Shown here: positions 10,532-21,399 of the stretch, in pieces
How the letters are laid out: each line of letters opens with the position of its first letter
Position numbering within the stretch: the stretch's first letter is position 1
NCBI GenBank assembly: GCA_003254905.1
Contig: QANU01109201.1
Location: 281,606 to 345,605 of the forward strand
Direction: 5' to 3'
Length of the DNA: 64,000 nt
Origin: Nissolia schottii
Taxonomy: Eukaryota; Streptophyta; Magnoliopsida; Fabales; Fabaceae
Program-made: the position numbers and the translations under genes
Notes under the pieces: generated by a model
What the model was told of the DNA's origin: nothing
The model's database searches: none
Seen by the model: only the letters and a program-made list of their open reading frames with translations

Positions 10532-13500
10532 TCAACTTTCCTTGGGCAATACAAGGCGATCTTGGCCTTCAATAAGCTTTGCAGAACGAATAATATCACC
10601 AGTTTTTATTTGGGAGAGGATCTCTCTCCCAATGGTTGTGTATCTGCATATTTTAATAGCATAATAAACAATGGAGGAAAGAATTAAACTCTGAAATCGA
10701 TTACATAGCAAGGTTATGTATGAATAAGCTTGCTCACCCAAAAACTGAAAATTGCCCTTCATCAAATGATATCCCTCCCAAGCCAGCCTACCAAAAAGGA
10801 AAAGAATAATTAACAATTAATGGAAAGAAGAAATGAAGGAATTCAGTTTGCAAAAAGAAATTTGAATCCAAGCATGCTTGGGTTCCAACTTTCACTCTTA
10901 TGCTTTATATCAAAAGCCCAGCTAATGATTGTATGTATATATATTTAGGATGGAGTAGGAAAGAGTAGTGTTGCTTACACTTCGTTTATCATAAAGATAG
11001 AAGAAAAACTGATAAGGTGATGAATACTCCTCAGACACTTCATTATGCGCCATAGCAACTGCTCCATAAACAGATAGCGGAAGAACAGGAAGTTCCCCAT
11101 CCTATCCACAAGATACATACATAAGAAAACATATGAGAGTAGTATTTATAAAGGCCTGTCAATTCAGCTGAAAAAACTTCGATAGAATAAAACAAAGAGT
11201 TTAATTTTGATACACTGACCATATAAAAGATTTTATATAGTCGTCCAATCAATTCTTCTGATTTGGATGACTTTTCAAACAGTGGGTTGTCAACCATGTT
11301 TGCTGATTTGTCGATAAATGATTGGATGACAATATAAAACTTCTTTATACTGATAGTGCATTCCAATTAAATCCTAAAACAAATACATACTTTACGGAAA
11401 CACAAGAAAAAGCACAAAATTATACCTGCACACTTAATGTTGTTTTGTAAAGGGGCTCAAATTGTCCAGAGGGCATAATTTCCAAGGGAACACTGTAACC
11501 ACTGTTCTTGTCAAGTCCATTATCTGATAGAATAGCTTGGTTGGTACAACGGAGCTTTACACCATCGTATGCTCCATCCATCACCTGAAGGATATGTAAC
11601 TAAGTAAGCACTGTTTCCAGCAGATTGCATAACCCAATAATCTAGATATTTAAGACAGCGACACTCCAACATGGGAAAAGAAGCACTAAAAAAATTTTAA
11701 ATACACGATTAAAACTGTGTACTCTACAGCCAAAAGAAGACAATACTCAATGTTCCAACAAATAGACAAGTTCAGTCCATGAGAATTGCAGCAACATTTA
11801 CCCTCCACATAATAGTAGCTTCAGATTTGCATTAAACCCTTATCAAAGCCCATTTCCATAATTTTTGGGTTTGTTTCCCATCTAATTATTAAAGCTGACT
11901 CTTCCACATCATAAACAACTGTAATTTTGAACAAGATAATCTGGGTATTCCATTTCATAAGAAATTCCATTTAATAACATTCTTACACGGAATTGTTAGG
12001 AGTTGAGGTATTTAGCAGTCCCACTTTCTTCTCAATTTGAATTATCAATTCAAAGGCCAAAACTAGATGTAAACTTCAAGAAACTCTCCAGTATTTTATC
12101 ACAAAAAAAAACTAGTTGACTGCACAATTTACAACAATAGCATGAAATGTTCAAGAGAAATAGGATGTGATGATTGAGACATTAGCCAAAGATCATATAA
12201 TGTTCAAGTGAAAAATGCAAGTTACTATTTTAGTTTATTAAGAACTAGGAAAAATGTTGTCAAATAGTGGCTATAGTTACATTTACACTCCAACAATGTT
12301 GTCAAATAGCGGAATAGCATAGCAGGTTTGAAGCCGCCCGCTATGTTATTTTACAGTGTTAATTGGGTGCTATAGTGAAACTAGAGGCGCTATCGCAAAA
12401 AAAATTGCGGGTTTTGCCAAAATGCTATTTCCGCTATCGATACACTAACTAGGAAAGCTCACAAAATGTGGATGAACCATCAGAAGTGATGAAAATCAAG
12501 AGTGGAAAACATCAAGGTTATTGGCAAATAATAGCCATTATTGATAAGGCTGCGCTGAAGCACTGTCAACTACCTTACCAGTTTTGCAAAATTCCCAGCA
12601 GTTAATGGAGCAGAGTATCCATCTACAACAACCTGAAAACAAAGGTTAACTGTCAGTTAATATTAAATATACCACTTACCAAGAGTTATTTATCCATTCA
12701 CCACTGGTACAACTTCAATTTTGCAGTATGGTGTATTCTTCAAAACAAACCTTCACTTGCTGCCTATAAATCCTTTAAGATACCTAAGGCCCATCAATCC
12801 ACAGCCAGCAACTAATCATGAAGAAAACCTTTTAGAGTGAATCGTACCTGAATGGTGGCAATTTTTCTCTCTTCACCAGCAACTGGAGAAAATGTTGAGC
12901 CATCTCCTTTCTCAACGGTAAACTCAACAGTTCCTCTCCCCGAAAGCCTACAACAAATTTGGGAAAATATTGATATTCCCCTTGTTCTGGGTGTCTAATT
13001 TTCCCAAAGAATTGAGCTGTGAATGATTAACCGCATATAACTTTTTATGTTACTCATGCAAATGAAATATGTTGAAAATTTAAGGGGGAAGGGGGAAGGG
13101 GAAGGGGAGGGGGATGTTAAAAGTATCCACTACAAGGACGAATGTACTAAAACAAGGAAGTGACTGATGTGACATCTGATAGGAGCCACTCACCGTGGAT
13201 ATTGAACATATTGCTCCGGCAACAAAAAAGATAATCCCGGTGCCTGTTACAACAATATCAAGTTCAGATACTGGACATGCTCATAGTACTGTTGTTATAT
13301 GCAATTTAATGAGGAAAGCGAGTAATATTGATTTCAAGATATTATCATATTATCTAGTGTGCCTTACCTGTAATAACTCTAGCTCTGCTACAGTATCCAG
13401 TGCAGATGCAAGGTTTACAGATACTTTATCTGCATCCTGTTCCTTTATAGATTGAAGGAGTGCTTGAAGCCCACCCTGCCAAACATTCATATCATTGTAT

Positions 13501-15299
13501 ATGATGGGTGAATTATATAACACTGAAGAATATTTCATCCTACAAAAGCAGAACATAATGAACTGAAATGAGTTGAAATAGAAAAGTTCCACAGCCTAGT
13601 TTCTTCGTCTGAATCATTTTTGTTTCATTCAGAAAGCTTGAGTTAGAGCAAGGTAGATTGGAATATTAGATATGAGAAGCATAGCCATAGACAATAGAAA
13701 ATTGTCCTCGTTTTCCAATATAAAAATTATCTTCTCATGTATAATCTCAAAGTCAATTCAACTGAAATAACTATAAACATAACAATTTCAATGCAAAGCA
13801 ACTAATTATTTTCTGCTGGGGATGGGGAGGTTAGCACATGAATGCTGGTATTCGAAATATCTAAAATCACACCAAATATATAGACAGTCATGATATACCT
13901 TTCCATCTATTAGAGATGCATGCACCAAAGAGCCCCTTTCCTTCAGTTCTGCTGGTATACTTTCCAATATAGAATTCTTTTCATCTACCGCTATCTAAAA
14001 CAAGGAAGGAAATTACAAAAATCAGAAGCCATCATTCAAACATAATACAACAAGAGAATACTGTCAGACCAAATAAAATCTAGAAGAGGTAGGAAGATAT
14101 TCTACACAGATGCATCAAATGCTACAAACTCTACATTCATGTTGTGAAGTGTTCCAGTACTTATGTACACCAAAGTTTTTCTCAACAAAAACAAAACAAA
14201 ACACGCACCAAGGCTTCACAAATAATCTAAAAAAGAAAATTGACCCTATTCATCTTCCATTAAAATCCTATAGGACCGAATGATGTATCTCCTAAGTCCT
14301 AACAAGTAACAATCAGTAATTTCGTTTCAGAGAAATATAACAAAGAAAATCAGTCTAAAAAATATCAACTTTTGAACACCTTCAAAGCTCTCTGCACGTT
14401 GCCCTCCATTGTTCCATAAGGTTTCCTCTGTGGGATCCTCAACAGGTACGAAATATCTTCCAGAGTGTCCTGAAATGAGAGCCAAAAGAACAAAACAAAC
14501 CAAAAAACTGCCGCATTGCCGATTATTAGAAATAAGAGCCCAAACAACTTTAGTTAAGATTTGTGCTACTATTTACCACTTAAGTTTTAGAGTGAATCTC
14601 AGGTTGATTCCAAGAAAGACAACATCCAACTATTTATTATCTAGTGATTAACTAACATAACCAACACCGTTATCAGGAATAAATAAATTGAAAGCTTTTC
14701 AATTCTAAGAAAGTGATTTTGAATTATCTTTCGAAAGATTGATATAATGTGGCAGTTCATAACAACAAAACTATTTATTTAAATCATAACGAGCAACCTG
14801 TATGGCCTTCATGTTAGCGTTTGCAGGCACGGCCCTTCTCAGAGCAACTTCTCCCGTTCTGGGAACCTTCGTATCTGGCGAATACAGAACCGCCCTCGCG
14901 GCGGGAGGCCGCATATACGACCAAGAATCCCACGATCCAGCCAGAGGAACCAAAACCGTAATCTGAATTGAGACAACAATGGCGGAAATCATACTCTTCA
15001 ACTGATTCATTCTCCGATTAACAACACCCGCCGAAGCGTCGTGCTGGCCCGCCAGTTCCTGCACCAACGGAACACGCTGCTGCTTTAGAAAATGCCGTCA
15101 GTGTTAAATAATGAATGCGACAATGCGGAAATGATGAGCACGTGACCGTGACCTTTGAGAAGCACGTGACAGTGGAAGGGGTTGGTGGCGCTCGCGCTTG
15201 ATATTGGACGGTCCTGGCGCGACGGAAGAATGAAGGCGGTGAAGATGGGTCGCGAGGGAGGGAAACGGCAAAGGGAGAGGAAGAGAGAGAGAATGACAT
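10532..15299 (-). CDS. CYP37: Cyclophilin CYP37-type peptidyl-prolyl isomerase, chloroplast thylakoid lumen
   Basis: Twelve exons on the minus strand: 15153-15299, 14798-15082, 14380-14469, 13899-13994, 13368-13475, 13194-13243, 12848-12947, 12579-12632, 11426-11584, 10979-11101, 10738-10787, 10532-10643. All have GT-AG borders and join into an open frame of 457 residues, close to the roughly 465 of Arabidopsis CYP37. The N-terminus is Ser/Pro/Arg-rich like a transit peptide. A hydrophobic segment ('MISAIVVSIQITVLVPLAG') then ends in AARA before 'VLYSPDTKVPRTGE', as expected for lumen targeting. Next come the helical CYP37/CYP38-type N-domain ('LEDISYLLRIPQRKPYGTME', 'GGLQALLQSIKEQDADKVS') and the cyclophilin domain ('VVVDGYSAPLTAGNFAKL' to 'IKTGDIIRSAKLIEGQDRL'). 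Exon 6 was placed by frame and splice sites. Family assignment is by remembered similarity. Confidence 0.95.
12287..12445. repeat. Dispersed repeat in CYP37 intron 8
   Basis: A block with repeated 'GTTGTCAAATAG(C/T)GG' and 'GCTAT' words and a palindromic feel (AAATAGCGGAATAGC ... GCTATTTCCGCTAT). It looks like a short hAT-type MITE, a class common in legume introns. No target duplication was read. Confidence 0.35.
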
Positions 15300-15480
15300 T
15301 GTTGAGAGGAAGAAGGGGGAACTTTGGTGGTGGTGTTGCGCGCCTAATCCATTAGAGCAAAAAGGACTTGCTGTGTTGTGTGGAAGAAGGAACACGCGTC
15401 CTCTGTGCGTGGCTGTGGGTGCGTAATGACGTCGTTGCCCTCGGTTTGGTACCCAAAAACGAGGTGAAAGATTGAAGGAG

Positions 15481-15485
15481 AAAAA
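15481..15485 (-). terminator. Pol III terminator of tRNA-Gln
   Basis: A run of T residues on the minus strand immediately follows the tRNA 3' end. Confidence 0.8.
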
Positions 15486-15557
15486 AGGTCCCACCGAGAT
15501 TTGAACTCGGGTTACTGGATTCAGAGTCCAATGTCCTAACCACTAGACCATGGGACC
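15486..15557 (-). tRNA. tRNA-Gln (anticodon CUG)
   Basis: A 72-nt cloverleaf is read by eye on the minus strand. The acceptor stem GGTCCCA pairs with TGGGACC, the D arm contains TGGTCTAGTGGTTAGG, and the anticodon loop is CTCTGAA with anticodon CTG. The T arm is CCCGAGTTCAAATCTCGG, with the B-box GTTCAAATC. No intron and no encoded CCA, as expected for a nuclear tRNA. It lies 186 bp from the CYP37 start codon and is read in the same direction, so it occupies the CYP37 proximal promoter or 5' UTR. Confidence 0.95.
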
Positions 15558-16830
15558 AACTTGGCAATTGTATTATACTTTTTAACTTATTTCCCAGAAA
15601 TTCCTTTGCGCACAGCAATTAACCATCTTTAATATTCATCATCACCACTGTAACTATCACTAATATCTATATCTATAATCTATTTTTATATCTTGATGTA
15701 AATATCACCCCAATGACGTATTTAACGCTAGAAGGTTTCTTCGGTACCCTTAAGGTATTTACCTCCTCTCACTAAAAATTTTCTATTTATATAACAATTT
15801 CTAAAAATAAACTCATCAAATTTTGTCATTGTTTTATGATCTAATATAATATATTGGTGTGTCGTATAATTTGATGTGATATAGTAACACTTTTTAATAC
15901 AATATTTATAGAAACATTTATGATAAGTTAAATGATCTGTATATTTATAAACTTGTGCAAATTGGTTCTAGTAAATCATTTGACTGGTATAAAATTTATC
16001 AAAATCATATGGAACATGAAATGGTGGGTTGCTTTTTTTAGGTTTAATTTTAAAAATTATCTAAAAATCATATTGTTAAAATACTACTTTTTTAAATATC
16101 TCACTTTTTCATTATTTTAAACACTGGTTTATGGTATTGTATGCAAAGTTTAACATTTATTATTAATCATATACATGTTTGAACTGTATAGCTATATTGC
16201 ATTATTTTAACAATTGTGATAATAAAGCTAGAATAGTAAACTTCGTTGTACAGCGAAATTGTTGTTAGTTTATCGGTCAAGCAATCTGATAGTCAACTAT
16301 TATTCCTGTTGAGTCAACCCTTGGGTCAAAGACTTACAAAGGAATCTTATGACCAGTTCTTATGACCAGTTCTCATTCTATGCAAATTTTAAAACTTCTG
16401 ACAGTCCACGAATCGAAGTTTCGATTTTATAGTTAGGGTTTTTCCCATATGTTTCTAGAGCCAATTTTTTCTTTGTCTATGGTCTGTCAGAGACAGAAGA
16501 CAAGTATTGGAATCTCTTTTACAGTATTTTATTTATATTTACCTTTTTCAATCTCACTAGAATTTGTATCCGCGCAGATGCACGAAGTGTACCCATTGAC
16601 AATAAAAATCTAAATCAATATATCACTTAACAAAAAAAAGTGTTATTAGTTTGTAAAACATGTAACAATTAAGAATTGAAACAAATACCGAGGATAAATG
16701 CTTGACATTGTCAAAATAAGATTGTTTGTTTTTACAATAAGGATAGCCACTTTACATTTTTAAAAACCCCTTCATATACCACATTAATACTCTTTACATT
16801 GTTCTGAGACTCTCTACATATGTCTGTTCT
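15558..16830. other. AT-rich intergenic stretch without recognised gene
   Basis: No frame resembling a known protein is seen. The only local oddity is a short tandem 'CTTATGACCAGTT' repeated at about 16347-16372. A GC-rich patch follows near 16840-16915. Confidence 0.6.
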
Positions 16831-16919
16831 GAGACTTCCAATTGCGCATCGCTGTAGCGCTCCCTAGGCGATGCACAGTGCCCCTATCTCACCGTGTCGC
16901 TGCATTGTGCCCATGGCAC

Positions 16920-17683
16920 TGCAACGTATACAAGTTTCCTTTTTTTTTTGTTTTTCTCTTCAGCTAAAGAACTACGGGCTATTACAACGTTAACTATTGT
17001 CTGCATTACTTCTTGAATATCTCTCAAGCTTGGCTCGTGCTGGGTTTTCTTAATGACCCAAGTTTTTTTTCTCTCTGCCTCTCGCCCGGATACTCAAGTA
17101 CGTGAAAGGGGGCCGCACCACTCTATTTTTGGTAGATGCTCTGCTAGCATTGATGGGGAGGTTTGGGAGGTGGTTTGCTATTGTTGTGAAGATTAGACTC
17201 ATGGTTGTCCTCTCCTTGTCTAGCTAGTTGGGTGGTTGGGTCCTCCGTTGGGAACTCTCAAATGAATGCTGATGATGGGAGCGTGAATCATGGCCAGTGC
17301 TAGGGTAGTTTTGGCGGAGTCTTGCGCAATACCGCAGGGAATTGGGTGCTAGGATTTATTCTACTACTTATTCAGTGCTAGCTTCATACTGTGCTTACAT
17401 TAAAATTGGTGGTCTATCTCTTGCAAAGGAGAGAGTTATATATGCATGATGTTATTTTCCACTCTGATTCATTGTTGGCGATGAACTCAATCAAGCAGCC
17501 CTCATCACAGTATCATCTCTTTGTTGGTATTGTTCATAACATTAAAACTGCGATGAGTGGCGCATGGACGGTGCATTTAGAACACACCTTGTGAGAAGCA
17601 AATTTTGTGTGATGATTGTAGGACTCTCGTTTTAAGGCCTTGACACTGTCGTTTATTTTCAGATAAAAAAAAAAAAAAAAAAC
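16920..17683 (+). mobile_element. LINE (non-LTR retrotransposon) 3' remnant with RNase H
   Basis: A degraded plant LINE-type RNase H domain reads 'FGGVLRNTAGNWVLGF' (about 17308), 'DVIFHSDSLLAMNSI' (about 17450) and 'EHTL*EANFV' (about 17580), the last with an Arg codon turned into a stop. The element ends in an 18-base A run at 17665-17682, the expected LINE tail. The reverse transcriptase is missing, so it is 5'-truncated; its left end is a guess. Confidence 0.75.
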
Positions 17684-17893
17684 CCCACCTCAAGTCAGAT
17701 GAATTGAAGTGCAATGAATTTTAATATTTTCGATAAATAAATATTAGGGAAAAAAAAATCTGACTCGTGGACACAAATCTCATCTGCACCTTACACGTTG
17801 ACACCATCAACGCTATCGTAATGTCTGAACCAAGCCGGTCTCCGAAGCCCATAACCCGATCAAAATCACGCGGCCTAACCATTAATCACCCAA

Positions 17894-17899
17894 CACGTG
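17894..17899. promoter_or_regulatory. G-box (CACGTG) upstream of the 68-aa gene
   Basis: CACGTG in the context CAACACGTGTC lies 220 bp before the ATG at 18114. It is a typical bZIP/ABRE-type site. Binding is inferred only. Confidence 0.4.
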
Positions 17900-17983
17900 T
17901 CTAACGAATCAATGCCGCCGTAACACGCGTCACTCATCCAACGACCCCTACAGTTCGATCATTAACTAACTTCACACTTCCCT

Positions 17984-17996
17984 CTCTATAGATATA
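17984..17996 (+). promoter_or_regulatory. Candidate TATA box of the 68-aa gene
   Basis: CTATAGATATAG lies about 120 bp before the start codon, after a CT-rich run. Its spacing leaves a 5' UTR of roughly 90 nt. Confidence 0.35.
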
Positions 17997-18113
17997 GAAA
18001 CTCGTCCCTGGAAGTACCCGAAGTCAGATTCGGAAAGCAACCTTCGAAGACGAAAACACAAGCAGAAGAAAAGAGTTGTTTTAGGAACAACGTCGTTCGA
18101 GCGTTGAGAGAAA

Positions 18114-18320
18114 ATGGTTTTCTTCTGTTTTCTTGTGGATCAGAGGAGAAGAGTGAAGGGTAGCAAGCCCGTGGCGGGAACATGCTCACGCTGCGGCGGT
18201 GGGGCCAGCGTGGCCGACATGATCACACAAACAAGGTTCTGTTACGTTCCCTTCTACTGCAAATCTTGGAAGGCTATTATGTGCACTTTCTGTGGAGCTA
18301 TGCTCAAATCATATAGATGA
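18114..18320 (+). CDS. Small conserved cysteine-rich plant protein (putative zinc-ribbon)
   Basis: A single uninterrupted exon encodes 68 residues. The protein is basic and opens with a short hydrophobic stretch ('VFFCFLV'). It carries two CxxC motifs, CSRCGGG (about residues 24-30) and CTFC (about 58-61), the spacing of a zinc-ribbon that would be closed by four cysteines. The end, 'CGAMLKSYR', is basic. I recognise the layout from a family of roughly 68-residue uncharacterised plant proteins; no function is established. A G-box and TATA-like site lie upstream. Strong motif conservation and the lack of disruption argue for a real gene rather than chance. Confidence 0.8.
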   Translation: MVFFCFLVDQRRRVKGSKPVAGTCSRCGGGASVADMITQTRFCYVPFYCKSWKAIMCTFCGAMLKSYR

Positions 18321-18900
18321 GAATTTGGGAAATGATAATGAGATCAACCCCCAAGATTTTTACGTACTCCATCGCATACTCATCTTTGATTATTTGTATA
18401 AGATGTTTAGTGCGTATAAATTTATATACGTGTATTTGGATATTGAGGGTTCAATTGGGCGTAGAGCTGTAAGTACCAAACCGAAAATATTGAATTATAT
18501 TGTGCTTTATATTCATTTATTGTGTCTCACTGCTATTAATTTAGGAAAAATGATTAATGTACACTTTATCATTGGTTGCCGTATTGCCAACTAATGATTT
18601 TATATGGTTGACCAATGTGCACTCACTCTCGCGAACTATCACGCGCCTACTCATCCCAAAACTCTCAGTTCCAACGCATCCTTCATTATTCTTCATCTTC
18701 CTTCGTCTTCGTTCTCCTCATCATCATTCGTCGACGTCATTATCGTTCTTCTTCTTCTTTGTCCACATGTAGTTCTTCGTCCTCATCAGCGTCTTCTTCG
18801 TCTTCATCTTCTTCTTCATCATCACAACAATCACAAGGTTGAGAATCTCTTAATTGTAAATAAGCATAGGAATATAGAAACGTTAACAAACATCAACAAC
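18321..18900. repeat. Intergenic, with TTC/TCT-rich low-complexity block (about 18690-18835)
   Basis: After the 68-aa gene the sequence is AT-rich with no convincing gene. Around 18690-18835 it becomes a (TTC/CTT/TCA)n-rich simple sequence, which produces several overlapping frames of Ser/Leu/His-rich junk. Confidence 0.6.
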
Positions 18901-18986
18901 AATTGAATAACAAAATATACTAGAAAAGCATTGTCACAAGACGTATCATCGCACTAGCAAGGGACATCATGCATAGAAGAAGAAAA

Positions 18987-19023
18987 TCACAAAAGAGAAG
19001 AGAACAGAAACATAGAAGCAAAC
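18987..19023 (+). repeat. Left 37-bp direct repeat flanking plastid insert
   Basis: The word starting TCACAAAAGAGAAGAG and ending GAAGCAAAC is identical to 21037-21073. The plastid-derived sequence lies exactly between the two copies. Confidence 0.95.
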
Positions 19024-21037
19024 TTCCGCAATGGGCGACAGCCTGACGGAGCAATGCCGCGTGGAGGTAGAAGGCCTACGGGTCGTGAACTTCTTTTCCC
19101 AGAGAAGAAGCTGTTGACTCAATTTGCAATAATTAAATTGATGATGACAAACGTTGTATGAACACTCTAATATGTGTGTTAGTGTTTCAGGCCCAAACTT
19201 ATCTTTAACTCAATAAACTGTGTCCAAATTAGTTGCTAAAATAATTGAAATCAGTTGAAGCCCGAGACATGTATAAAGCCCAATCCGTGTTAAAGAAATG
19301 CAAGAAAAGAAAGCCCAAAGACAAAGTGGGCCATTTAAATTGAAAAGAAATGGAAAGCAGGAAGCTATCCAACAATAAAGAATGGAGCCCAGCAAATCAG
19401 ATGCAACGAAAAAGGAATCATGAGATGCAGTCCGTGATTCATTGCTAAATATTTGTCAGCATTTTTGACTTGACAAGACAAAACCATGAGGAAAAGGAAA
19501 TGCACGGCTGACAAACATAATTTTGTGGCAGCAAAGGAAAGAAATAAAATAAGATGGAAATGTGATAAGGCTGCTAGCATTTAAAGTAAAAGATGCAAGA
19601 ATATGGAAATATGGAAGCAGCATCATACGTCAATATTTGATGGAAAGAAAGAGAACAACATGGCTTGACCAAAAAAAATACATTGGAAAAGGAAATACAA
19701 GCTGCCAAAGGAAACTATATTTTAATAAAGGAAATATGAGAAAAGGAAGAAACTTGCTACAAAAGAGGGACGTCCATATTTGATGAAAAGAGAAGAAGGT
19801 ATCAGCATAATGCAAGGAAATAGAAGAAAGAGAAATATACATATAAAAATGACGAGCTGAAATTTCTCAAAAGGAAGAAAGAGAAACAAATAAATGATTG
19901 ACATAGAAATAGCAACAAAGGAGAAAAATTGGAAGAGTATGAAATTAAGCTATCAAGGACAGCTTTCTTTCAAGAAACTTTCCTAGACTAAAAAAGCCAA
20001 GATATAGCTATAGGTGAGGCAAAAAGAAAAGAACAAAAAGGAAAGCAAGTTCATGACCAAAAGAAAGAAAAAATCACGTGAAAAGGGGAGCTAGAAAACA
20101 CGTGATTGGAAAGAAAAAATTCATGGAACAAGAAGCGATTGAAGACCAAAGAAGGAAGAACGAGTTATGGTGAGAAGGAATCATGGAAGAATGACAAAAA
20201 TAAAGGAGATGATCTTGAGCTTCAAATTCAAGGATTAAGTATAAATAAGTTGTCCTTGATCATTCTGAAATACACAAGACACAAGAGAGAAAGACCATCT
20301 TAGAAATTCATTCTCAAGAGCTCCACCTACAAACCTCTCCCATTCTAATTAGTTTGTTTTTATTCTCTGATTTGGAGTTTTGGGCTATCTTTATTGTTTT
20401 GGAAAATATTGGTTATTTGAGAGTTTGTTTTTGGCGAGCAACAGAGAGCTTGAGAGAAAGAGTTTATTTCAAGTTTCTATTTTGGAAGTTCTTGTTTGTG
20501 AGTTTTTGAAAAGAACTATTGGTGCTTGTATTTGAAAGTCTTGTGAAAGGAAATTTTGGTGCTTGAAGAACTGGACGTAGATTCCTAACTAGGAATCGAA
20601 CCAGTATAAATTTTGTGTCTGCTTTTCTCCTCCCTCTACTATTTATACTTCATATCCTTTAAAAGAAATTCTGTATTCGTTTTAAGAAATTTAGTTTTTC
20701 AGAAAACTTGTCTCCCTGAAAACAAGGAGATATCTCCTAAACTTTTAGGAGACAACTTTAAAGAAAGGTCAATTTTCGAAAAGTCTTTGCTTAGATTCAA
20801 CCCCCCTTCTCTAAGCAACACAAAATCATCAGAAGCAATGACGGTATCCGGGGTAACTCTGTGCTAGCAGTCGCGGTAAGACAGAGGATGCAAGCGTTAT
20901 CTGGAATGATTGGCATAAAGCGTCTGTAGGTGGCTTTTTAAGTTCGCCGTCAAATCCCAGGGCTCAACCCTGGACAGGCAGTGGAAACTACCAAGCTGGA
21001 GTACCGTAAGGGCAGAGGGAATTTCCGGTGGAGCGGT
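19024..21037 (+). pseudogene. Nuclear-integrated plastid 16S rRNA fragment (NUPT), split by an insertion
   Basis: Bases 19024-19111 and 20837-21037 are continuous in a plastid 16S rRNA gene. The first part runs from 'TTCCGCAATGGGCGACAG' to 'CCCAGAGAAGAAGC'. The second runs from 'AATGACGGTATCCGGGG' to 'TTTCCGGTGGAGCGGT'. Together they are about 290 bp of 16S sequence. Decay is visible: about 13 bp is missing after 'CCGGGG', and C-to-T changes turn CAGCAGCCGCGG into TAGCAGTCGCGG. The fragment cannot make rRNA. It was cut by a 1,720-bp LTR and is bordered by a 37-bp direct repeat. Confidence 0.93.
19112..20831 (+). mobile_element. Solo LTR (copia/SIRE-like) inserted in the 16S fragment
   Basis: A 1,720-bp unit begins TGTTGACTCAATTTG and ends AAAATCATCA, the TG...CA form of LTRs. 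It is flanked by the 5-bp duplication GAAGC (19107-19111 and 20832-20836). Removing the unit and one GAAGC restores continuous 16S sequence, so the borders are certain. A TATA box (TATAAATA, 20240-20247) precedes a likely R/U5 region with a 'CAACCCCCCTTCT' block near the end, as in SIRE/Maximus-type LTRs. No internal coding region is present. Confidence 0.9.
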
Positions 21038-21073
21038 CACAAAAGAGAAGAGAACAGAAACATAGAAGCAAAC
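21037..21073 (+). repeat. Right 37-bp direct repeat flanking plastid insert
   Basis: Identical to 18987-19023. The first T is also shared with the 16S sequence (GAGCGGT), a one-base microhomology at the junction. Confidence 0.95.
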
Positions 21074-21399
21074 ACCATAGATGAATAACGAAAGGTAGCC
21101 GATACTTTGGGGACACGGAGCTCTGCGTAGTACTCTAGCGGTGGCAATCTAGCCCAGTTAGCCCCCTAGGGCTGCATTCTTTGAAACCCTAGCAGTCCTT
21201 CTACAGAAGTGACAAAAGTCCTTTAAAAACTAATCTAGAATGCTATTTATAGAGAAAGCTTTGCACGACATAGTGCAATTGCGCTAGGGGAGCACAGTTG
21301 AGCTGCCCACCGCAGAAGCCAGGTAACCAGCATAATTGCATTGGTTGAGCATCATTGCGTCGCAAGCTGGAACTCAATCTTCTGAGATTTACTTTTGAT

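Noticed and set aside
13350-13592. 80-codon minus-strand frame as a separate gene
   Set aside because: It is CYP37 exon 5 plus flanking intron.
18604-18906. Overlapping Ser/Leu/His-rich frames in a TTC-rich block
   Set aside because: Low-complexity triplet repeats open several frames at once; no conserved protein and no splice or start context.
21074-21240. Continuation of plastid DNA past the right 37-bp repeat
   Set aside because: The sequence after 21073 does not continue 16S and instead matches LTR leader character.
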